Of a stretch of 64,000 bases of DNA, positions 48,191 through 55,905 are shown piece by piece. The notes beneath the pieces were generated by a model. It saw nothing but the letters and a program-made list of their open reading frames with translations, ran no database searches and had not been told where the DNA came from. The position numbers were made by a program, and so were the translations under genes. Source of the DNA: an uncultured Clostridia bacterium (GTDB lineage Bacteria; Bacillota; Clostridia; Christensenellales; Borkfalkiaceae); contig CALVMH010000007.1 of NCBI GenBank assembly GCA_944343275.1, forward strand, positions 1 through 64,000, in the 5' to 3' direction. Numbering within the stretch: position 1 is the first letter of the stretch; every line of letters starts with the position of its first letter.

Positions 48191-49024
48191 TCAAAGATCG
48201 AGGAACTCTTTGCGGCAGGTGATGCCGAACAGCTCGATGAGCTTCATCATGTCCGCGTCTTTAATGGTGTTCTTGCGCGGAAGGTGCGCCGTGAGCATGT
48301 AAATTTGCGCGGCTTTTTCCACCGTCTCGATGAGCCCGAACGTCTCGTCCAAAGTCTTGCCTGCGCCGTAGATGCCGTGCATCGCCCAGACGACGAGGCG
48401 GAAGTCCTTCATCTTGTTCGCCGTGGCAACGCCGATCTCCGCCGTGCCGCACAGCATCCACGGGAGCACCCCCACGCCCTCGGGGAAGACGACGATGCAC
48501 TCCGTGCACATCTCCCATAAAGTGTGCGTGAACTTCTTTTCGTCCAGCTCGTGCACATAGTTCATTGCAAGCGTGTTGGTGGGATGCGAATGCATGACGA
48601 CGCGGTTTCCGGGGTCGACCGAAAGGCGCGCGATGTGGCTCATCATGTGCGCGGGGAACTCCGAGGTGGGTCTGCCGCCCCCTTCATAGCCCCACAGCAG
48701 TTCGACCTCTTTGCCGCCCTTGCCGATGCGCACGATGCCGAGATTTTCGGCGGGTGCCTTTTCGACGTTCTTGAAGTACTTGCCCGTACCCGTGACGATG
48801 AAGATCTTGCCTTCCAAGGGGGAAGCATCGAAGTCCACCTCGTTGACGCCCATCAGCGGGATGGTGCGGATGACCTTATTGAGGTCGAGATACTCCCCTA
48901 CCTCCTTCTCGTCGAGCAGATAACTGATGTTGCCGCCGTTTCTTTCGTCCCAGCCGAGGCGGTACATGTTGGCGGTCGTTTCACACATTTCGCGCACGAA
49001 GGGCGCCGTTAAAATATTTTTCAT
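48191..49024 (-). CDS. rhaD: Rhamnulose-1-phosphate aldolase
   Basis: A 277-residue class II aldolase. The zinc site uses the HSH pair of MHSHPTNTLAMNY and His in VWAMHGIYGAG; the acidic base lies in AENLGIVRIG-adjacent segments. It splits L-rhamnulose 1-phosphate to dihydroxyacetone phosphate and L-lactaldehyde. The start overlaps the rhaA stop by 4 nt (ATGA), so the two are coupled. Confidence 0.93.
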   Translation of the reverse strand: MKNILTAPFVREMCETTANMYRLGWDERNGGNISYLLDEKEVGEYLDLNKVIRTIPLMGVNEVDFDASPLEGKIFIVTGTGKYFKNVEKAPAENLGIVRIGKGGKEVELLWGYEGGGRPTSEFPAHMMSHIARLSVDPGNRVVMHSHPTNTLAMNYVHELDEKKFTHTLWEMCTECIVVFPEGVGVLPWMLCGTAEIGVATANKMKDFRLVVWAMHGIYGAGKTLDETFGLIETVEKAAQIYMLTAHLPRKNTIKDADMMKLIELFGITCRKEFLDL

Positions 49025-50262
49025 TTTCTCGCCTCCGGAATGGTTTTTTCGTATTCAGAGATGGTCTCAAAGTAATTGTCATCGAGCCCGCTCTCTTTGA
49101 GATACTCCTCCCACACCTCGCCGAAGGGCAGCATCTTCACGCGCTCCTGTAAATACATGAGGCGGGTGAATTCCCCCTTCTCCTGCGCTTCCTTCATGGC
49201 GCCGTTGGGAAGGAGCAGCGCATACAAAAGCGCCTTCTGGACGGAGCGCTGCCCCGTCACCCATGCGAAGATGCGGTTGATGGAGGCGTCGAAGTAGTCC
49301 AAAGCGATCTTGACCCTTCCGAGCGCGTCGTTTCTGACGACCTCCTTCATGATCTCTTTGAGTTCGTCCTCGAAGATGACGACGTGGTCGGAATCCCAAC
49401 GGACGGGGCGGGAGACGTGCAGCGCGACGTTCTCGTGGAAGCACAGCATGGAAGGGATCTTGTCGGAGACGACCTCCGTCGGGTGATAGTGCCCGTTGTC
49501 GAGAAGGGAGCAGATGCCGCGCGTTGCCGCGTAGTTCTGGCAGAATTCGTTGCTGCCCACCGTGTAGCTCTCCACGCCGATGCCGAACACCTTGCTCTCG
49601 ATGGCGGGGATGACCCATTTCTTATCATACCCTTCGAGCATTTCGTCCAAAGACTTCGCATATCTTTGGCGGGGTCCGAGGCGGTCGGCGGGAACATCCT
49701 TATACCCGTCGGGGATCCAGATGTTGACAAGGCAGGGGCTGCCCATCTCTTTGCCGAGACAGGCTGCGATCTCCATGCAGCGCCTGCCGTGCTCCACCCA
49801 GAACTTTCTGGTTGCTTCGTCGGGCGAGGAGAGCGTCAAGCCGTCCTTCATCTTGGGGTGCGCAAAGAAGGTCGGGTTGAAGTCGATGCCGTCCAGCCCG
49901 TGCTCTTTGGCGAACTTCATCCACGGGGCGAAATGCTTGGGCTCGTACTTGTCGCGGTCCACCTTCCCCTTGTCCTTACCGAGAAAGGCGTAGCTCGCAT
50001 GGATGTTGATGCGCTTTTTGCCGGGCATCAGGGAGAGCGCGAAGGCGTAGTCCGCCATCAGCTCCTCGGGCGTTCTTGCGCGCCCGGGGTAGTTGCCCGT
50101 CGTCTGAATGCCGCCCGAGAGGCTCTCCGCACCCTCGAACCCCAGAACGTCGTCCCCCTGCCAGCAGTGCACGGAGACGGGCACGTTTTTGAGCGCCGCG
50201 ATCGCCGCGTCGCAGTCTACGCCGAACGCTGCATACTGTTTTTTTGCTTCCTGATAACTCAT
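49021..50262 (-). CDS. rhaA: L-rhamnose isomerase
   Basis: A 413-residue enzyme with the family signature (VPVSVHCWQGDDVLGFEGAE, LMPGKKRINIHASYAF, GLDGIDFNPTFFAHPKMKDG). It converts L-rhamnose to L-rhamnulose with divalent metals in a TIM barrel. Full length. The start has GAGGTGA upstream and is separated from rhaB by a 270-nt repeat-containing gap. Confidence 0.94.
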   Translation of the reverse strand: MSYQEAKKQYAAFGVDCDAAIAALKNVPVSVHCWQGDDVLGFEGAESLSGGIQTTGNYPGRARTPEELMADYAFALSLMPGKKRINIHASYAFLGKDKGKVDRDKYEPKHFAPWMKFAKEHGLDGIDFNPTFFAHPKMKDGLTLSSPDEATRKFWVEHGRRCMEIAACLGKEMGSPCLVNIWIPDGYKDVPADRLGPRQRYAKSLDEMLEGYDKKWVIPAIESKVFGIGVESYTVGSNEFCQNYAATRGICSLLDNGHYHPTEVVSDKIPSMLCFHENVALHVSRPVRWDSDHVVIFEDELKEIMKEVVRNDALGRVKIALDYFDASINRIFAWVTGQRSVQKALLYALLLPNGAMKEAQEKGEFTRLMYLQERVKMLPFGEVWEEYLKESGLDDNYFETISEYEKTIPEARK

Positions 50263-50279
50263 TTTTCACCTCACAATTT

Positions 50280-50530
50280 CTTTCACGAATTTCTTTTCGA
50301 ACTGACGAAAAGAAATTCCGTGATTATTCAAAGACAACCCGCGGGTACGCCTATGGCTAACCGCGTGTTTTCTCTCTGCGGCGCATTCGCAACAATATAG
50401 CGCGCCGCATTCACGTTTTCCCCAAAAGCGCAGGTATGCGCAAATGTGGGGCGCGGGCGGAGGGAAACCCTCCTTGCGCGAGTGATCATAACAACTTTCA
50501 CGAATTTCTTTTCGAACCGACGAAAAGAAA
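50280..50530. repeat. Pair of 36-bp direct repeats, each an imperfect or perfect hairpin, between rhaB and rhaA
   Basis: The repeat lies at 50280-50315 and 50495-50530, 215 bp apart. Each copy is itself an inverted repeat: GAATTTCTTTTCG and CGAAAAGAAATTC around 6 bases (perfect in the first copy). Between them lies GC-rich sequence without an ORF. It could be a small transposon-like element (MITE-like) or paired RNA processing/termination structures inside the operon. Confidence 0.7.
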
Positions 50531-50532
50531 AA

Positions 50533-51831
50533 TTATTCTTTCATCTGCACTGCTAAATTCCCGAGCGCCGTTGCCTCGATGGGGAGCGCCATGACGCGAA
50601 CGCCGCACGCCTGTTCGGTCAGGGCGTTGAGCCACTTGCTTTTGGCACCGCCGCCCACGATATAGAGCGTATCATAGCGCTTGCCCGTGCAGGCGGCAAG
50701 TTCTTTGAGCGCCTTCTGATAGCCGAGCGCAAGGCTCTTGTGCGCGCAGGCAAAGTAGTCGCCCGCCGTGCGCGGCTTTTCCCCTTCCGCAAAGCAGCCG
50801 TCGAACGCCTCCTTCATGGACGCGGGCGCAAGGAAGCGCGCGTCCGTCACGTCGACGGTCCCTTCAAAGGTGCTGCGCATGCCCATCTCCATCGCCTCGT
50901 CGAAACTCTTTTCGGGCGCAAGTTCCGTTTTCAGGCGGTTGATGACCCACATCCCCATGATGTTTTTGAGGAAGCGGACATACCCCACGCCGCCCTCGTT
51001 GGTGAAGTTGTAGGTGCGTGCCATGTCCGAGCATACGGGCTTCGGGAGCTTGGTGCCCAACAGCGACCATGTCCCGCTCGAAAGGTACGCCCCCTCGGAC
51101 ATGGGGATGCCCTCCACCGCCGACGCCGTATCGTGCGAAGCACACAGCACCGCGCGCACATTGCCGCCCACCTCCGCGGCGACGTCGGGCAGCAGTTCCC
51201 CCGCGGCGCTCCCCGGCGCAAGGATGTTCCCGAACAATGCTTCGGGCAGTCCGATCCGCCGGATGAGCTCTTTGTCCCAATCGCCCGTTGCGGCATTCAC
51301 AAGCCCCGTCGTCGTCGCATTGGTATACTCGTGCGCCTTCACGCCCGTCAGCCGATAGGTGAGATAGGCGGGGATCATCAAAAAGTCGGTGACGCCCGCA
51401 AGCCTGCCGCGCTGCAAATCGTCATAGAGCTGATACACCGTGTTGAAACGCTGGAATTGGATGCCCGTTCTTGCATACAGCGTTTCAAAGGGAACTTTTG
51501 CATGCACTGCTTCGACCGCGCCCTGCGTCCTGCCGTCGCGGTAGGCATAGCAGGGCAGCACTTCCCTGTCCCCTTTCATGAGAACATAGTCCACCGCCCA
51601 GGTGTCGATGGCAAAGCTCTCGATACGCGGATACTTTTCAAGCGCCGCCTTCAACCCCGCCTTGACATGCGAAAGAAGCGCCGCGATGTCCCAGACGAGG
51701 TGCCCCCCTTCCTCTTTCACGCCGTTGGGGAAGCGGTATACTTCCTCGGTATGCAGTTCGCCGCCTTCTTTCCATCCGACGATGTGCCGCCCGGACGAGG
51801 CGCCGATGTCGATCGCTAAGTAATATTTCAT
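50533..51831 (-). CDS. rhaB: Rhamnulokinase
   Basis: A 432-residue FGGY-family kinase: the N-terminal phosphate loop YLAIDIGASSGRHIVGW, LCASHDTASAVEGIPM in the middle and YIVGGGAKSKWLNALTEQA near the C-terminus. It phosphorylates L-rhamnulose. It is the first gene of the operon, facing away from the AraC regulator. A GGAGAGGG site precedes the start. Confidence 0.93.
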   Translation of the reverse strand: MKYYLAIDIGASSGRHIVGWKEGGELHTEEVYRFPNGVKEEGGHLVWDIAALLSHVKAGLKAALEKYPRIESFAIDTWAVDYVLMKGDREVLPCYAYRDGRTQGAVEAVHAKVPFETLYARTGIQFQRFNTVYQLYDDLQRGRLAGVTDFLMIPAYLTYRLTGVKAHEYTNATTTGLVNAATGDWDKELIRRIGLPEALFGNILAPGSAAGELLPDVAAEVGGNVRAVLCASHDTASAVEGIPMSEGAYLSSGTWSLLGTKLPKPVCSDMARTYNFTNEGGVGYVRFLKNIMGMWVINRLKTELAPEKSFDEAMEMGMRSTFEGTVDVTDARFLAPASMKEAFDGCFAEGEKPRTAGDYFACAHKSLALGYQKALKELAACTGKRYDTLYIVGGGAKSKWLNALTEQACGVRVMALPIEATALGNLAVQMKE

Positions 51832-51854
51832 CCTTTCCCTCTCCTTTCCGCTCC

Positions 51855-51942
51855 ATTATAACACATTCGCGGAATAAAACAAGGACGTAATTTTTGCAAA
51901 AACGTATCTTTACTTGACATCATTCGGAACGTATGTTACAAT
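51855..51942. promoter_or_regulatory. Divergent rhaB/araC-type promoter region
   Basis: Leftward: TTGTTT (51882-51877), a 16-nt spacer (17 with CTTGTT) and TATAAT (51860-51855) for rhaB. Rightward: TTGACA (51914-51919), a 17-nt spacer and TACAAT (51937-51942). The latter predicts initiation at the ATG of the regulator. A TTTTTGCAAAAA palindrome around 51892-51903 could bind the AraC protein. Confidence 0.7.
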
Positions 51943-51948
51943 ACGGAT

Positions 51949-52914
51949 ATGGACAACGCCATCATCGAACAACTCACGCGCCTTACAGACGAAGAGCGGA
52001 GCATCCTCGGCGGCGACCCCCTGCGCAGGGACGCCTACTCCGCCACGGAACGCTTCATCATCAGCGGCGCGCGCCTTTTGGACGGGCAGGCGCTCGCGCT
52101 GCGCCCGCACACCCGCTTTGTCGATTTCCCCGAGCACGGACACGATTACATGGAATTCATGTACGTCTACGCAGGGCGCATTTCGCACGTCATCGGGCGG
52201 GAGACGGTGACGCTGGAAAAGGGCGACATCCTCTTCCTCAACCGGCATGCGCGGCACGCCGTCCGACGCGCGGGACAGCAAGATATCGGCATCAACTTCA
52301 TCCTGTCCGACACGTTCTTGCAGGCGCTCTTCGGAAACGTGCAGAACAATCCCGTGATGAGCGCCTTCCTCACCAACAATCTGGACAGCGACGGGGAAGG
52401 GGAATATCTCTTCTTCCGCACCAAGGACTGCTTCCCCATCCGCAACCTCATGGACAACCTGATCTATGCCGTCGTCCACCGCTCGCAGGAGGTATACGCA
52501 GGGCTTGTGTCCTTGCTGTTCACCTATCTCGCCTACTACCGCGACACCCTCGTCAACACCCTGCGCGACAACTCGCCCGACGCCGCCCTGCGCCGCGCCG
52601 TACTCGCCTATCTCGAAGCGCACTATCCCGATGCGACCCTCCTTGCGCTTGCGCGGGAACTCGGATATGCGCCCGCCTACCTCTCGCGGCGCATCCACAA
52701 ACTCTTTTCCAAACCCTTCCGCCTGCTGTTGCAGGAGACGCGCCTCAAAGTTGCGGAACGGCTGCTGCGCACCACCGCGCTCGGGACGGAGCACATCCTG
52801 CGCGCCGTCGGATATGAAAACCGCTCGCACTTCTACCGCGCCTTCTTCCGCACCTATCACACCACGCCGCACAAGTACCGCAAACAGTTCCACGAACGCC
52901 CCGCCGCACCGTGA
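51949..52914 (+). CDS. rhaR: AraC-family regulator of rhamnose genes
   Basis: A 321-residue activator. The N-terminal cupin effector domain has DFPEHGHDYMEFMYVYAGRI and LEKGDILFLNRHARHAV; the C-terminal half is a double HTH (LLALARELGYAPAYLSRRIH, ILRAVGYENRSHFYRAFFRT). Divergence from rhaB and domain type suggest L-rhamnose-responsive activation, though RhaR versus RhaS cannot be told apart. No ribosome binding site precedes the ATG; the promoter predicts a leaderless mRNA. Confidence 0.85.
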   Translation: MDNAIIEQLTRLTDEERSILGGDPLRRDAYSATERFIISGARLLDGQALALRPHTRFVDFPEHGHDYMEFMYVYAGRISHVIGRETVTLEKGDILFLNRHARHAVRRAGQQDIGINFILSDTFLQALFGNVQNNPVMSAFLTNNLDSDGEGEYLFFRTKDCFPIRNLMDNLIYAVVHRSQEVYAGLVSLLFTYLAYYRDTLVNTLRDNSPDAALRRAVLAYLEAHYPDATLLALARELGYAPAYLSRRIHKLFSKPFRLLLQETRLKVAERLLRTTALGTEHILRAVGYENRSHFYRAFFRTYHTTPHKYRKQFHERPAAP

Positions 52915-53057
52915 CGCCCCCTTATCCCTTCGGCTTTCCATGGAAGCCCCTCGTCTCCCCGACAACAAGACCGGGAACCCCAAACAAAAAAGCGCTGCCG
53001 TTTGCAGTAATTCCGATAGGGAATTTCGGCAAAGGCGCGCCCTTTGCAAAGAGGGCA

Positions 53058-53079
53058 GGCGTGGCCTTCACGCCACGCC
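53058..53079 (+). terminator. Possible terminator after the AraC gene
   Basis: GGCGTGG and CCACGCC form a 7-bp hairpin followed by CTTTCTC. The T run is imperfect. The 52915-53226 gap holds no gene I can support. Confidence 0.45.
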
Positions 53080-53226
53080 CTTTCTCATATCCTTATTATG
53101 TCCGCAAAGCGGGCGTTTTTCATGTATCCGAGCCGTGATCGTCGTCAACGTTTACAAAGTCAGGAAATTCCACTGCCACGATAAAGTGCTCCACGATTTC
53201 CGCTTCCTGCCTGCAATGTCAGCCGG

Positions 53227-55395
53227 TTAAAGACTTTCCAAATTCTCAACAATTTTATAGCCCATGGCGGTGATTTCACGATACAATCGATCTAAGTCCA
53301 TGTAATCGTACTGATATATGTTGTACAGTTCGCGCAATCTCGCATCCGTGGGAGCTATATCCTCGATATTCACGCCCGGATACATTACGCTAAACTTGTA
53401 TTCTATCAGCTCCTTCAATCCGTAATACGTGGTAAGGCACGCGTGTTGTTTGAGCGCGACATTCTTATGGTGCGCGGTAATTTTAACACTCCCGTCCTGT
53501 TTCACTTCACGTTTCGCGACAATATCTTTCTTTTTCATCTGCTTGTAGTCGTAAAGTATATACAATGCGTTCCAGCGGGAATGTTCTATAAATGCCAACA
53601 CATTGGATGATTGCAGGTCAAAAAAGAAGTTGATATCTGCATAGTGATTGATCTTACCTGTATTTCCATAGCGCTTATTAAACTCCGCTTCGGTTATGCC
53701 GCCCTCATTCCCGTCTCTGCACTTCACCATGTCAAATCCGAGCAGATTGAGCTTGAACGGAAGATTGAGTGCATGATACAAATTTGAAGCCTGCTCAATC
53801 ATGGGACGGCTCTCCCAATTTGCACGCATGATTGCACGGTGGGACAAATCGGTTAAACTTTGTTCCAACGCTTCGCCCTGCTGCTCTGCGGGAAGTTTGC
53901 GGATATCTGCCAGCCAATCGGGCATATTTTGTATGTTGTCATACAACATATTGAGGCGGCATGCAAATTCCGAAAGGTCATCGTTTACAATACTGCCATG
54001 CGTATATATCTTACTTTCATCACCGAAATAGATAATTTCATCGTCGCCAAAATTTTCCGTGTTGCTCTTAGCTCTTACAAATATGCGGTAATTGTCGCCA
54101 TTGGGCAATATCCTCTTGAGCGTCTGCGCATAGGAAGCATCCTCAAGATCGGCATTCAGAGAAATTATAAAGTAAGTAAAGCTGTTGGAAGCAATCAATT
54201 CTTTAAATTTTTTCTTAGCCTCAACCGAATTGATATCTGTCCTGCAAACTTCGGCAATGTCACATATTTTTTCAGGGCGGGGAAAATCACAATCTTGAAA
54301 ATCTTCTTCGAACTCATAGAGAATGCGCGAAAAAAATTCATTGTGCAGCGCCTCATCTTTGTGGTCGTAAATATAATAGTGCACAGGTTTCGATTGCAAT
54401 TTACCGTCGTTTTGTGTGGCGAACTGAAACTGCATGGAACACATTCTGAACAGCTGGTAATTCATTTTACCAAAGCCTATAAAGACGACGTTGATATCTC
54501 TGTCCGATTTAAGCGAATAATTTTCATTATAAAAACTACGCGGTATAAACTTGGTGATAGGATACTGCACCACGAACTGCCGAGCAATGAGCTCGTGCTT
54601 ACTGAAACAGTTTATAAACGCACTCACTTTGCCGTCAGTTTCCGCGATAAGGCGCTCCTTTATTACTTTGACGCTCTCCTGATTCGCCTCCATATTTAAA
54701 GTTATCATCCGACCGTCATTTTTAATTGCTATAAATTGTTCAATAATTTGCGTGTAGGGTATCTCCACGCCGCTGAAAAGGATCAAATTATATTCCACTC
54801 TGCCCAATTTTTTACCAAAATCCTTTAATACCCCCCGCGCAACGGTGTATCCGCTCTTTATCAGCTCGGCATAACGTGCGCGGGAAATATCGGATATGAG
54901 CAGGAGGCTATTTTTATTGGATCTCACATATCTCAATGAATCTGCACTATCCCCTATAACGATATCGCACCCGTCATGCAATATTTTTCTGATAGAAAAA
55001 AAGTTGCGTATGCGCGGGCTGAAAAAACTTGCTATGCTTAAAATAACTGCCGCCCCGCCTGCGATGTAGGCGAGGATAAATGCGGCATGGTACACAGGAT
55101 ATGCGTTGCAAATCGGCAAAACAAGGTCTGTGTCGGCCTTAAATTCTGCTATGACCTCCAACACGGAGCCAAGCAGAGAAAAACAGCTGAAAAAATCAAG
55201 ATCGCCGCCGTTATACAGCCTCGCCGACAAGTGCAGCAGATATATGAGCACGAACGTTGGCGCAAGATAAATTAAATTTCTTTTTGAAATTACCAGCTCG
55301 CCCCTGTTTTTTATTGTGCGAACTGTCGTAAATATTATGGCAAAGATAATAGCTAACGATATTATGAATAGTATAATCCCTGCAGCAAGAAACAT
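53227..55395 (-). CDS. Membrane TrkA-N-like / RyR-domain protein of the island
   Basis: A 722-residue protein. N-terminal membrane helices lie at about 3-25, 41-59 and 98-124 (a weak one at 66-83). A TrkA-N-like Rossmann fold follows (142-290; VIGDSADSLRYVRSN, LLLISDISRARYAEL), then a second nucleotide-binding-like fold from about 301 (VVFIGFGKMNYQL). A RyR domain sits at about 600-670 (EHSRWNALYILYDYKQ, HACLTTYYGLKEL). A GGAGGGG site precedes the ATG. The coding sequence is distinctly AT-richer than the flanks. It probably senses a nucleotide or ligand at the membrane and partners the divergent HD-RyR-SLOG gene. Confidence 0.75.
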   Translation of the reverse strand: MFLAAGIILFIISLAIIFAIIFTTVRTIKNRGELVISKRNLIYLAPTFVLIYLLHLSARLYNGGDLDFFSCFSLLGSVLEVIAEFKADTDLVLPICNAYPVYHAAFILAYIAGGAAVILSIASFFSPRIRNFFSIRKILHDGCDIVIGDSADSLRYVRSNKNSLLLISDISRARYAELIKSGYTVARGVLKDFGKKLGRVEYNLILFSGVEIPYTQIIEQFIAIKNDGRMITLNMEANQESVKVIKERLIAETDGKVSAFINCFSKHELIARQFVVQYPITKFIPRSFYNENYSLKSDRDINVVFIGFGKMNYQLFRMCSMQFQFATQNDGKLQSKPVHYYIYDHKDEALHNEFFSRILYEFEEDFQDCDFPRPEKICDIAEVCRTDINSVEAKKKFKELIASNSFTYFIISLNADLEDASYAQTLKRILPNGDNYRIFVRAKSNTENFGDDEIIYFGDESKIYTHGSIVNDDLSEFACRLNMLYDNIQNMPDWLADIRKLPAEQQGEALEQSLTDLSHRAIMRANWESRPMIEQASNLYHALNLPFKLNLLGFDMVKCRDGNEGGITEAEFNKRYGNTGKINHYADINFFFDLQSSNVLAFIEHSRWNALYILYDYKQMKKKDIVAKREVKQDGSVKITAHHKNVALKQHACLTTYYGLKELIEYKFSVMYPGVNIEDIAPTDARLRELYNIYQYDYMDLDRLYREITAMGYKIVENLESL

Positions 55396-55464
55396 CTTCC
55401 CCTCCGCATTGAAAAGACCTGCAATCAGTGTGTCTCAATGAAAGCCGGATTTTCAAATTAAATG

Positions 55465-55737
55465 TTAATTTCCAAACAATTGCCGCTCACATAAGAGTAC
55501 CATATGCCGTTTTCGATAATCTCTTCGCGAGCAATTTACTATACAGCTCATATTAAGATAGGCAATCAACTCATTACCGTCTGCGGCGTAAGTATAAACC
55601 TCAGGGCAGGCATGCAGATATCCGAGCACCGTTTCGTTGTCGAGCCAATAATTTTGAGGATATACCGCACGGTCGAGCGCCACTGCCTGCAAGAGCTGTC
55701 TGTCCGTCATGTCTTTGCCGTCATATATTTCAACCAT
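55465..55737 (-). pseudogene. GNAT acetyltransferase N-terminal fragment
   Basis: The first 65 residues (MVEIYDGKDMTDRQLLQAVA ... YTYAADGNELIAYLNMSCI) look like the opening of a GNAT-type acetyltransferase, with the beta strands up to the acetyl-CoA side. The remaining 25 residues are unrelated and end early at 55465. It lies between the two island genes on the minus strand. A TTGACG-17-TATATT promoter (55778-55806) is upstream. It is probably a gene truncated when the island arrived or rearranged. Confidence 0.5.
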
Positions 55738-55777
55738 ATTCTAAAATATTTACTTCCTCATACTATTTACAGTATTT

Positions 55778-55806
55778 AATATACCACATAATCGCTCAAT
55801 CGTCAA
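55778..55806 (-). promoter_or_regulatory. Leftward island promoter
   Basis: On the minus strand, TTGACG (55806-55801), a 17-nt spacer and TATATT (55783-55778). It would transcribe the GNAT fragment and then the TrkA-RyR gene. Confidence 0.6.
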
Positions 55807-55847
55807 CAGTCAGTCAAAATATATAGCTATAAAAATCAATGCACCTA

Positions 55848-55876
55848 TTGAAAAAACGACGGCAATTTGTTATAAT
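55848..55876 (+). promoter_or_regulatory. Rightward island promoter
   Basis: TTGAAA at 55848-55853, a 17-nt spacer and TATAAT at 55871-55876, 29 nt upstream of the HD-RyR-SLOG ATG, with GGGTGG as ribosome binding site. Confidence 0.75.
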
Positions 55877-55905
55877 AAAATCAAAAATAATTTGGGTGGA
55901 TCCTT

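Noticed and set aside
55504..55779. Plus-strand ORF in the island centre
   Set aside because: It is opposite the GNAT fragment and has no ribosome binding site or recognisable domain.
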